In this document: positions 1 through 7,149 of the stretch, piece by piece
Position numbering within the stretch: the stretch's first letter is position 1
How the letters are laid out: every line of letters begins with the position of its first letter
Program-made: the position numbers and the translations under genes
Assembly: GCA_028870845.1 (NCBI GenBank)
Contig: JAGWOR010000002.1
Span: forward strand, 1-64,000
Source: Gammaproteobacteria bacterium
Lineage (GTDB): Bacteria > Pseudomonadota > Gammaproteobacteria > Natronospirales > REEB76
DNA length: 64,000 nucleotides
Direction of reading: 5' to 3'
Notes under the pieces: generated by a model
What the model was told of the DNA's origin: nothing
Seen by the model: only the letters and a program-made list of their open reading frames with translations
Databases searched by the model: none

Positions 1-974
1 AATACCGTAGGCCTGGGTTCTCTGGGTTGCAAAAATGCGGTCAGGTAACTTTGAATAACCTGTTCCAGGGGCAGGCCGTTGCTGGATAGGCGGATTTCGG
101 GGAAATTCCTGGATATCACTGCAATGGTCTGCTGGGTTAATGCCTGATAGTCGGCATAACCATCATGGCTCTGCGCGTATGCAGATGCGATCGAACGCCA
201 ATTATGGGTAAAGTCCGCGAGCAGCAACTCAAGCTCTCCAATCCTGGGATGCGTGCTGTTGGCTTTTCGCAGGTCGGGAATCAGTTCCTGAATAACGCCG
301 CGCACGGTGTCTGGATGGGCGATGGCATCCAGATTATGCTGTTCAATGGCCAGCTCGGCCTTTTTGGCCGGCTCATGCGCGATCAATCTTGGTTTCAGAT
401 TATGATCACCGCCGGGCGCCCGCGCAGGCATGAATAATCCGCTCGATACCAGGCGCCAGAATGCGGCGGTACCGACCGTGTCGATCACCAGGTGTATTCG
501 GGTAGTTTGGGTATGATTCAGGACGTAGTGCGGCCGCCAGTTGTCGAATATCCAGGCTTCGCCCGCGGCCATGTGTACTTCCGTGCCATCGCATACAAAC
601 CTGACGCCGGGGTTCGTGATGATCGGGACATGAATTCGAATGTGGTCATGCCAGTAGTAGGCAATATCCGAATGCGGCTTGACTTCGGCGCCGGGGGCAA
701 GCCGCATGAGCCGCGAGCGTCCGACGATGGTGCCGAAACTGGCAAACACCTGCATAAGATAGGGGCAGTGTTGCAGTCTTGGTGTTGCCGCCATGGGACC
801 GTATGAATCGTCATTGTCAGTGCCGCCATGCGAGACCAGTATCAATGCGGAATTGCCTGGGTAATCCTGAGGATGGACCCGCCACTCAGTCTCAGGAAAC
901 TGCAGGGCTTCTGCCTGCAGAATCCCGGCATCGAATACAATAGGCAGCTTTGCAAATGGGCTGGGGAGTCGCAT
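1..974 (-). CDS. Aspartyl/asparaginyl beta-hydroxylase-like Fe(II)/2OG oxygenase (3' end beyond window)
   Basis: The reverse strand is open from an ATG at 974 to the window edge, so about 324 residues are visible and the C-terminus is missing. Residues about 65-165 form a double-stranded beta-helix typical of the Asp/Asn beta-hydroxylase family (PF05118). Visible signatures are KPHSD (H101, D103), RIHVPI (R113, H115), RPHYVLNH (H149, H154) and RIHLVID (R159, H161), that is, an iron-binding HxD, a distal His and a likely 2OG-binding Arg. Residues 170-324 follow with no domain I recognise. The gene is divergent from a second oxygenase of the same type at 1084, separated by 109 bases. Family members hydroxylate Asp/Asn or other peptide side chains; the substrate here is unknown. 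Confidence 0.85.
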   Translation of the reverse strand, partial: MRLPSPFAKLPIVFDAGILQAEALQFPETEWRVHPQDYPGNSALILVSHGGTDNDDSYGPMAATPRLQHCPYLMQVFASFGTIVGRSRLMRLAPGAEVKPHSDIAYYWHDHIRIHVPIITNPGVRFVCDGTEVHMAAGEAWIFDNWRPHYVLNHTQTTRIHLVIDTVGTAAFWRLVSSGLFMPARAPGGDHNLKPRLIAHEPAKKAELAIEQHNLDAIAHPDTVRGVIQELIPDLRKANSTHPRIGELELLLADFTHNWRSIASAYAQSHDGYADYQALTQQTIAVISRNFPEIRLSSNGLPLEQVIQSYLTAFLQPREPRPTV

Positions 975-1083
975 GGTTCAGGTGATGTAGTCGCTCAGGT
1001 ATTGCAGTATATTCAACATGTTACGTTAACACCATGATTATTTACAGTACCGGGCATATCCACCGGCTGCCGGATAGAAGCAT

Positions 1084-1707
1084 ATGAGCGTCCAGTTTGA
1101 TAAACGCAACCACATCGTTGCTTGCCGGCGATTGCCGCGTCAGATCGACATTGCCGCGTTACAGCATGAGGTTGCTGCAATCCCTGCCGTTGCCTGGACT
1201 GGCCAGCGTGCCCCTGTGCACCGCGAAACGGTGTCGGTTTTTCTCAAGGGTTATCCGCCGATGCAGCATGTTGAAGGCGATCCGGAACGTCCGCCACTGA
1301 GCACATGCCCGTATATACGCCGGCTGATTTATGGCTTATTGAGAGGAAATCCCGGGAAATGTCTGCTGGCTTCGCTGCAACCGCGGGGCATTGTTTATCC
1401 CCATACGGACGCCGCCAATGGTTATTTTATCGGTTCCTATCGCATTCATATCCCGGTTTTTACCAATCCCGAAGCCCTGGTGTTCTGCAATGGAAGGTTT
1501 TTCCATATGCGGGCAGGGGAAATCTGGTTAATCAATAATCTGGCTCCGCATGCGGTGATCAATGATCATCCGACCGAAAGCCGGATACACCTGATTTATG
1601 ACGTGTTTCCTGATGAAGAAACCGTGGGACTGATAGACAGTTTACCGGAGGAAGCCGGGATAACGAATCCCAGCCTGTTGGCCAGGCTGAAGGCCAGCGT
1701 CGGTTGA
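1084..1707 (+). CDS. Aspartyl/asparaginyl beta-hydroxylase-like Fe(II)/2OG oxygenase
   Basis: This 207-residue protein is a compact single-domain member of the PF05118 fold. The iron-binding HxD is PHTD (H107, D109), followed by YRIHIPV (R120, H122), the distal His in APHAVIN (H156) and a 2OG-side RIHLIYD (R167, H169). Its motif order matches the divergently transcribed gene ending the window's left edge, so the two look like diverged paralogues. There is no signal peptide, so it probably acts in the cytoplasm. The start is ATG at 1084, preceded by a weak purine stretch. It converges on a sulfotransferase gene 24 bases downstream. The substrate cannot be told from sequence. Confidence 0.85.
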   Translation: MSVQFDKRNHIVACRRLPRQIDIAALQHEVAAIPAVAWTGQRAPVHRETVSVFLKGYPPMQHVEGDPERPPLSTCPYIRRLIYGLLRGNPGKCLLASLQPRGIVYPHTDAANGYFIGSYRIHIPVFTNPEALVFCNGRFFHMRAGEIWLINNLAPHAVINDHPTESRIHLIYDVFPDEETVGLIDSLPEEAGITNPSLLARLKASVG

Positions 1708-1731
1708 TTCAGGATCAACATACCATGGAAC

Positions 1732-2436
1732 CTAGAATGTATACCCGAATTGCTCGATATAATCGCGCTCCCGGTCCGCGATCAGTTGCATGAGCGGTTG
1801 GGAATAATAATTCCGGTATTCCGCATGTACGGAAGCATTCACGGCCGCGCCGGTGTTGATTTCATGACGCATCGCGGGAGACACCAATAGTCCGTGCTGG
1901 GTGAGCAGGCCCGCGAGTTCCTGGCGCAGGGATTCGTAGCGCCCAAACGTCACCCCATGGATTTTGCCTTCGACCTGAAACATATACCGCCAGATCCAGC
2001 TGAGGTAGCCTCGATTGGGTTCCTGCATGCTTGCCATAATGCTGCTGGTGATGCCGCTGCCCAGGTTGTTATCACGGTTTTTGGGAAGTTGATTTGCGAT
2101 CTCCATGCGCAGGGGCTGATGATCCTCGTCTGCCAGCATCACGAGGTTCGCAATCGTTTTCGTGAAATCAAGGGATCCATGTGCGGATACGGCCCGGTAA
2201 ATGGGGTTGCGCTCGGGTGCTGCGTGATTAAAAGCATACCAGGATACGTACCAGTCCCAGGGGTTACGTACATGTCCGAGCACGGGTAAGGTGCGCAGCG
2301 CGAGTGGCGCCTCGGAGAGGGGCAAGTGGTATCCGATGCGCGTTGCTCCCGGTATAAATCGCAGCAGCAACCGGTTCACAAACTGTCCGCCTGTCTTGTG
2401 CAGGTGAACAAACAGCATCGAGGGAGTTTTGATCAT
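1732..2436 (-). CDS. PAPS-dependent sulfotransferase family protein
   Basis: This 234-residue protein has the sulfotransferase fold signatures. HLHKTGGQF near residues 11-19 is the 5'-phosphosulfate-binding loop, and HVRNPWDWYVSWY near 55-67 is the 3'-phosphate-binding motif, with R57 and S65 as the likely phosphate contacts. Such enzymes move sulfate from PAPS to a hydroxyl or amine. It is the last gene of a reverse-strand trio with the TPR-AspH oxygenase upstream (17-base gap) and another sulfotransferase before that, so cotranscription is likely. That pairing suggests sulfation of a hydroxylated product, which is inference. There is no signal peptide. The carbohydrate sulfotransferase-like or Sulfotransfer_2 family is the most likely assignment. 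Confidence 0.8.
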   Translation of the reverse strand: MIKTPSMLFVHLHKTGGQFVNRLLLRFIPGATRIGYHLPLSEAPLALRTLPVLGHVRNPWDWYVSWYAFNHAAPERNPIYRAVSAHGSLDFTKTIANLVMLADEDHQPLRMEIANQLPKNRDNNLGSGITSSIMASMQEPNRGYLSWIWRYMFQVEGKIHGVTFGRYESLRQELAGLLTQHGLLVSPAMRHEINTGAAVNASVHAEYRNYYSQPLMQLIADRERDYIEQFGYTF

Positions 2437-2453
2437 TATTTAAGAATGGATAA

Positions 2454-3773
2454 TCAGACTTCGAATTTTCGGTTGAATTCTCCTACTGCCTGCACCAATG
2501 TGGTCAGGCCGCTGCGTTCCGCGGGGCTCAGTAATGGGTTCCAGATCTCAAAGATCAGCACCGCCCGCAACTGGTCGCTTTTATTCCAGGCTTCATGCTG
2601 GAAGCTATCGTCAAATACCAGGCATTTTCCTTCCGTCCAGGTGCGGGTTTCGTAGCCAACCCGGATTGCGCACTGATCAGGAACCGCCAGCGGTAGGTGC
2701 ACTGCCAGTTTGTAATTGGCCACGCCATGGTGAGGTGGAATGTGCGTCCCGGGGCGTAGTATCGAAAAGAACGCTTCAGCTGCATGACCGGGGATTTTGA
2801 TCAGCGGCAGTCCGCTTAATATATCTGCGGTGACCGGGCAGCGTTTGCAATTTTCGGTGATTGGCTCTCCGCCGCGGTATAGATGATACGAGCTCCAGTC
2901 TTTGGAATGATTTAATTCGCTCCATTGGCGCGTATCTTCGCCTTCAATGTTAACGTAGGCTTCAAGATCTTCAGGATGAGCCAGCAGGGAATCTAATTCA
3001 CGCCGTATTTCCGTGTGCCGGATTTCCAGTTCATGCATCCACTTGAAATCCCGAGTATCAAAAAACGGCCTGGGCTCAACATCGGGCATGTACAACCAAT
3101 CCGGGTGTTGCAGGGCATGCAGGTATTCGGGCGTCGTGAGTCCCGATTTGATCCTGGCGGCTTTCAGCACCCGTCTCATGGGCTGTTCGCCATGTTCGTC
3201 CATATTTTTGGCAAGCGCTGCAGTGAAATAATCATATTTGAGTCCGTACAGCGCGGCAGCCGCGTTTCTGACCAGTTCGCGTTTGCTAGCGGGGATTCGA
3301 CTGTCAGCAAGCGTAGCGTTTACTGATGGCAGTAATTTCAATGCGCGGGCATATGCGGTGATGGCTTCGTCCTTTCTGCCGGCCTGCAGGTGGATGTTGC
3401 CCTGGTAGATCCAGGAGTAGATAAAATCTTCGCGTATGCTTGTGGCATTCTGGAAACAGCGCAACGCGCTTTCCGGATCTTTCTCCGTCAGAAGCAGGAT
3501 GCCGATATTTTGATGAATAATCGGCCGCTTGGAATCCACTTCCAGAGCGCGCTCATACAGCGCCAGCGCACGCGCACTATCGCCTCTCTCCATCGCGCGT
3601 GTGGCCAGAAAATTCAGGGATCGGATGTGATAGGGCGCAGCATCCAGTATCTGTTCATATATTTTTTCAGCATCCGCGTAGTTGCCGTTCTTGGCAAGCT
3701 GACGCGCGCTTTCTGTCAGGGTGTGGATGTGCCATCCCGGTGTACCGGGTTCTGGTATAGCTTTGCGATTCAT
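2454..3773 (-). CDS. TPR-repeat protein fused to AspH-type aspartyl/asparaginyl beta-hydroxylase
   Basis: The protein has 439 residues. The first ~165 form tetratricopeptide repeats (for example YADAEKIYEQIL and ARALALYERALEVD), and residues ~265-415 form an AspH-type hydroxylase domain. The C-terminal domain aligns by eye with animal ASPH: PHHGVANYKLAVHLPL (H348, H359), VFDDSFQHEAW (H393) and RAVLIFEIWNP (R403). As in animal ASPH, the usual acidic iron ligand after the first His is absent (H-x-G). The TPR-plus-catalytic layout also mirrors ASPH, where the TPR part helps bind the peptide substrate. It lies between two sulfotransferase genes on the same strand, with gaps of 42 and 17 bases. 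The start is ATG at 3773. Confidence 0.88.
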   Translation of the reverse strand: MNRKAIPEPGTPGWHIHTLTESARQLAKNGNYADAEKIYEQILDAAPYHIRSLNFLATRAMERGDSARALALYERALEVDSKRPIIHQNIGILLLTEKDPESALRCFQNATSIREDFIYSWIYQGNIHLQAGRKDEAITAYARALKLLPSVNATLADSRIPASKRELVRNAAAALYGLKYDYFTAALAKNMDEHGEQPMRRVLKAARIKSGLTTPEYLHALQHPDWLYMPDVEPRPFFDTRDFKWMHELEIRHTEIRRELDSLLAHPEDLEAYVNIEGEDTRQWSELNHSKDWSSYHLYRGGEPITENCKRCPVTADILSGLPLIKIPGHAAEAFFSILRPGTHIPPHHGVANYKLAVHLPLAVPDQCAIRVGYETRTWTEGKCLVFDDSFQHEAWNKSDQLRAVLIFEIWNPLLSPAERSGLTTLVQAVGEFNRKFEV

Positions 3774-3815
3774 AGGCGTGGGTATCTGTTGAGCATGCGT
3801 CAGGAATGCAGGGTG

Positions 3816-4871
3816 TTAAAGTTGTGTTGTTTGTTGTTCGATGCCGCTGACTGGTTTGGCTTTCAGTAAATCTGCCGCCCATGCCATGGTTTCTTCAATT
3901 TGCGTGCCGAATTCATCAATGATAACGCGATTTTCCCGTTCCCGGAATTCCAAGCCGTATTCATATCTGGGATCCTTGGCGTTTGTATTCCAAATGTCAC
4001 CGTTGATCACTTGCACGAAATGCTCATAGTCCAGGCCAAGCTGCAGCCAGTTTGAGGCGCATTCCAGCTTGACGGCGGGCTCTTTCAGCAGCTTCCGTGC
4101 ATCGAGTACGCGCAGGCGCTGTGGCCAGCTAGCCAGTAATTGCAGGAAATGCAACATCTGCGCATGCCAGAAAACCGCCGCCGCACGCAGGTGAGGAAGC
4201 TGAGCGGGGATGATATCCGGAAAATCATTCTTATAGTTGACGAGTGTGGCGGCTTCGGATGCAAGCCATGGTATTTTCTGTTTGGTATCGTCGGTTTTCT
4301 TCAGGTTTGATATGAGGAAATCCCTCAAATCCGTATAAAGAAGAATACCGCGGGATGCAGGAAGGGCATTCATTACATCGTCAATTAAATTATTCGCAAG
4401 GTTTGTGGGTTTTATTAGTATGCTTTCGCCGTCTGCGTAAGTCTTGTTCAACAATGTCAGCATCAGGTCGGTAAGCGACTGTCCCTTTTGATTCCATTCC
4501 CCAGACGCCTGCATGCGTGATTTCACCGAGCTCATCTGAAAAAAAATCCAGGGTTCGCGGATTACCAGAGTTTTGCCCGGTGATTGCAATGCCCTTGCCA
4601 GCAAGGTTGAACAGCAGAATGAAATATGAAATATGAATTGAATGGGGGCCTGTGACGCCTGTATGTGGCCATAAGCTCTTATAACCTCGTCGACTGGCAA
4701 AGCCACGAGCCGTTCCCTGGTGTGCTGGATTCTATTGTCCAGGTATGTTGATTTAAGGAAGGTATCCTTGGTCACCTGGAGAAAATGGAGTTCTGCGCGA
4801 TCCACGTCCATCCTGTAAAGCATGAAATCAGGATTTTGCACGACGTCTCTGGCGTCCAATTGGTCGTTCAT
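3816..4871 (-). CDS. Sulfotransferase-like P-loop protein
   Basis: This 351-residue protein has a P-loop-like phosphosulfate-binding segment, FHISFCCSTLLARAL (residues ~81-95), followed by LVIREPW, and a later YTDLRDFLISNLK that fits the 3'-phosphate-binding motif. These match the wider sulfotransferase superfamily, although it is more diverged than its neighbour at 1732. It is the first gene of the reverse-strand trio and is divergent from the Sel1-P4H gene, with 76 bases between start codons. No signal peptide or membrane segment is seen. The target is unknown. An alternative is a nucleotide-binding protein of the same fold with another function. Confidence 0.68.
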   Translation of the reverse strand: MNDQLDARDVVQNPDFMLYRMDVDRAELHFLQVTKDTFLKSTYLDNRIQHTRERLVALPVDEVIRAYGHIQASQAPIQFIFHISFCCSTLLARALQSPGKTLVIREPWIFFQMSSVKSRMQASGEWNQKGQSLTDLMLTLLNKTYADGESILIKPTNLANNLIDDVMNALPASRGILLYTDLRDFLISNLKKTDDTKQKIPWLASEAATLVNYKNDFPDIIPAQLPHLRAAAVFWHAQMLHFLQLLASWPQRLRVLDARKLLKEPAVKLECASNWLQLGLDYEHFVQVINGDIWNTNAKDPRYEYGLEFRERENRVIIDEFGTQIEETMAWAADLLKAKPVSGIEQQTTQL

Positions 4872-4947
4872 TTACAGGTTCCTGTTTCCATCGCATACTG
4901 TAAAACTACCGTTGCATATTAGCGTTCACTGTCCATGGAATCCATAT

Positions 4948-6240
4948 ATGCATGACGAAGCCGACACAAAAACAATCACGCTCAGGGCCAGTGCGGGTGA
5001 CAATGCCGCACAGGCGCAATTAGGGTTACGCCTGTTCCAGGCGGGCCAAATTCAAGAAGCTTTGCCGTGGATTGAAAAAGCCGCTGCTGCCGAACAGGTA
5101 TTGGCTCTGAACCTTCTGGGGGTGATGCACCTGAATGGCGTTGCCGTGCCATTGGATATGCGCCGTGCCGCAACCTTGCTTAGCCGCGCATCGGAACTCG
5201 GTTTAAGGGAGGCAAACTACACCCTTGCCGGAATGCATGCCGCCGGATTCGGTGTGACAGCCGATCCGCGGCATGCCTGGCAGTTTTTGATACGTGCATG
5301 CCGGAGCGGCCATCCCCCGGCACTCAGGGCCGCTGGCGTCTTATATTTGATTGCCAGGCCCGGAGATATGAATGGGGTCCGCTTGCTGCGAATTGCTGCT
5401 GAGCGTGCCGATGGCCTGGCTCAGGCAATGCTGGCCGTGTGGCTGGCACAAAATGGATCCGCTCAGGAACTGGCTGAAGCCAGGTACTGGCTGGATCAGT
5501 CAGGCGCACACGGCCGGATCGCCGGACATTTGAATCCGGATTTACCGCCCGCCGGCGTGGCGCCGGACAGACCGATGGGTGAACCGGATTGGGAACGGCT
5601 GGAGCCCGTGATTCCTCCGACTGAGCCTGCGGGAAAATCGCAAACGCTGATTAAGAATGTGGTATATGAAATTCATGATGCACTGCCGTATTTGGCTTGT
5701 GAGTACCTGATTACCCTGTCGGCTCCACGCCTGAAGCCTTCGATGGTGGTGGATCCGCAGACCGGCAGGCAGGCGGTGAACCCTGTCAGGAGCAGTCATT
5801 CAATGTATTTGCCGCCAAATATGTGCGACTGTGTCGTCAGTTATGTAAGCAGCCTGATGGCGGGACTGGCGGAGCTGCCGGCATCCCATTCCGAACCCAT
5901 ATCCATCCTGCATTATTCTCCCGGCCAGGAATACAAACCCCACCAGGATTATTTTGTCGGCACAGCCGCTGGTGATACCCGCATTGAACAGCAGGGCGGA
6001 CAACGCAAAGTGACGGTATTCACCTATTTAAGCGAGGTGCAGGAAGGCGGAGAAACGGATTTTCCCGAACTTCACCTGCGGATTCGGCCAGCGCGGGGGA
6101 AAGCGGTTAAATTCATGAATCTAGACGCTGATGATATGCCCAATCCTATGACCCTGCATGCCGGCCGCCCGGTCATACAAGGTGAAAAGTGGCTGGCTAC
6201 GTTCTGGTTTCGCCAGCGCCCATTCGTATGGGAAATTTAG
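4948..6240 (+). CDS. Sel1-repeat protein fused to prolyl 4-hydroxylase-type oxygenase
   Basis: The protein has 430 residues when started at ATG 4948; the frame opens further upstream, but that stretch overlaps the divergent gene and has no signature. Residues ~20-190 are Sel1-like helical repeats (for example ALNLLGVMHLNGVAVPLD and ANYTLAGMHAAGFGV). Residues ~235-425 form a P4H-type Fe(II)/2OG domain with HYSPGQEYKPHQDYF (iron ligands H332 and D334), the GGETDFPEL loop, distal TLHAGRPV (H404) and K414 for 2OG. This domain hydroxylates prolyl residues in family members. The repeat half probably binds a partner or substrate, parallel to the TPR half of the neighbouring AspH fusion. It converges on the next oxygenase with a 3-base gap. 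Confidence 0.88.
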   Translation: MHDEADTKTITLRASAGDNAAQAQLGLRLFQAGQIQEALPWIEKAAAAEQVLALNLLGVMHLNGVAVPLDMRRAATLLSRASELGLREANYTLAGMHAAGFGVTADPRHAWQFLIRACRSGHPPALRAAGVLYLIARPGDMNGVRLLRIAAERADGLAQAMLAVWLAQNGSAQELAEARYWLDQSGAHGRIAGHLNPDLPPAGVAPDRPMGEPDWERLEPVIPPTEPAGKSQTLIKNVVYEIHDALPYLACEYLITLSAPRLKPSMVVDPQTGRQAVNPVRSSHSMYLPPNMCDCVVSYVSSLMAGLAELPASHSEPISILHYSPGQEYKPHQDYFVGTAAGDTRIEQQGGQRKVTVFTYLSEVQEGGETDFPELHLRIRPARGKAVKFMNLDADDMPNPMTLHAGRPVIQGEKWLATFWFRQRPFVWEI

Positions 6241-6243
6241 CCT

Positions 6244-6948
6244 TCAGCAGGACAGAAACCAGCCCGTGATGCTGTAGCGGATGCCGGTGGCGAACGGCGC
6301 CACGAAAGAAACACAATGTGGCGCCGGAACCCGAAACAGGCTGAGTGCGTTGAAGCGTGGCACATAGCTGTCGATGACTTTGCCTTCGCTGTCCATGAAT
6401 TGCAGCAACCCGCCCCAATGGGCCTGCCAGTTTTTTGTCAGGCTGACGACATAGGCCAGTTCACGGCCACGCTCCACGTAATCATCAGTATGCTGCTTTA
6501 GAAAATGGCCGGGCATGTAGCGTGTTGCCTGGGCATTGGCTCGAATGATATTTTCCACTCCGCTGACCTTGCGTATGAATTCCAGGCATGGCTTGCTGTT
6601 CAGGAATTCCGTCGCCCGATGCAGATATAAGCCTGGATCACGCTGTTCCCGGTATGCGGTCACCATCATGTAGGTGTTAAACGCGAACTGATATCCCTCG
6701 CGTGCGGTGCTTTGGATATTTTGCATGAACGCCATGCGTTCAGCCTGGCTCATGGACTCAAATACGGCCTTTGGCAGGGTGGCGCCGCTATTGCCCTTCT
6801 GATACGCCAGGTCCCAGCGCACCTGCCTGGCCAGGCATTCGTGCAGTGCTTCCGCCTGATCCGGCACCAGGAAATCGGAAATCTGCAGCCGTTGTGCAAG
6901 GGCAAAATCAGCATGCAGCCTTTCACTGTCTAAATTCGTATTAAGCAT
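6244..6948 (-). CDS. Fe(II)/2OG oxygenase, proline-hydroxylase-like (COG3751 type)
   Basis: The protein has about 234 residues from ATG at 6948; a GTG at 7011 in the same frame would add 21 residues but has no ribosome binding site either. The C-terminal half carries FLKQHTDDYVERG (HxD iron ligands), the WGGLLQF loop, FNALSLFRVPAPHCV (distal His) and GIRYSITGWF (Arg for 2OG), matching soluble prolyl-hydroxylase-like enzymes. The N-terminal half (residues ~20-150) is helical and includes FQFAFNTYMMV-like text near 6690. It ends 3 bases from the convergent Sel1-P4H gene and is divergent from sucA. The substrate is unknown. Confidence 0.8.
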   Translation of the reverse strand: MLNTNLDSERLHADFALAQRLQISDFLVPDQAEALHECLARQVRWDLAYQKGNSGATLPKAVFESMSQAERMAFMQNIQSTAREGYQFAFNTYMMVTAYREQRDPGLYLHRATEFLNSKPCLEFIRKVSGVENIIRANAQATRYMPGHFLKQHTDDYVERGRELAYVVSLTKNWQAHWGGLLQFMDSEGKVIDSYVPRFNALSLFRVPAPHCVSFVAPFATGIRYSITGWFLSC

Positions 6949-7005
6949 GGTTTTAGGAATGTGGCCGGGAGATTGCGACCGCATTATAGGCAGCCAGGCG
7001 GCGAC

Positions 7006-7033
7006 TTTCACAGGTGGCGGACGATGCTATAAA
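7006..7033 (+). promoter_or_regulatory. Candidate sigma-70 promoter of sucA
   Basis: TTTCAC at 7006-7011 and TATAAA at 7028-7033 are separated by 16 bases and lie about 120 bases upstream of the sucA start. The fit to the consensus is good at -10 and fair at -35. It is a sequence match only. Confidence 0.35.
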
Positions 7034-7149
7034 ATAGTGTTTTACAGCATCTTCCCCCATGGCAGACGCAGGCCCACTCACGGCATTACCCGGCAAACCA
7101 CACTAGACACGGCCAGCCAGCTGGGCGTGGGATTCAACATTAAATCGCA

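Noticed and set aside
1-7000. The oxygenase block as a prophage or transposon insertion
   Set aside because: No integrase, transposase, inverted-repeat ends or attachment site can be seen, and tRNA genes in the window are far away.
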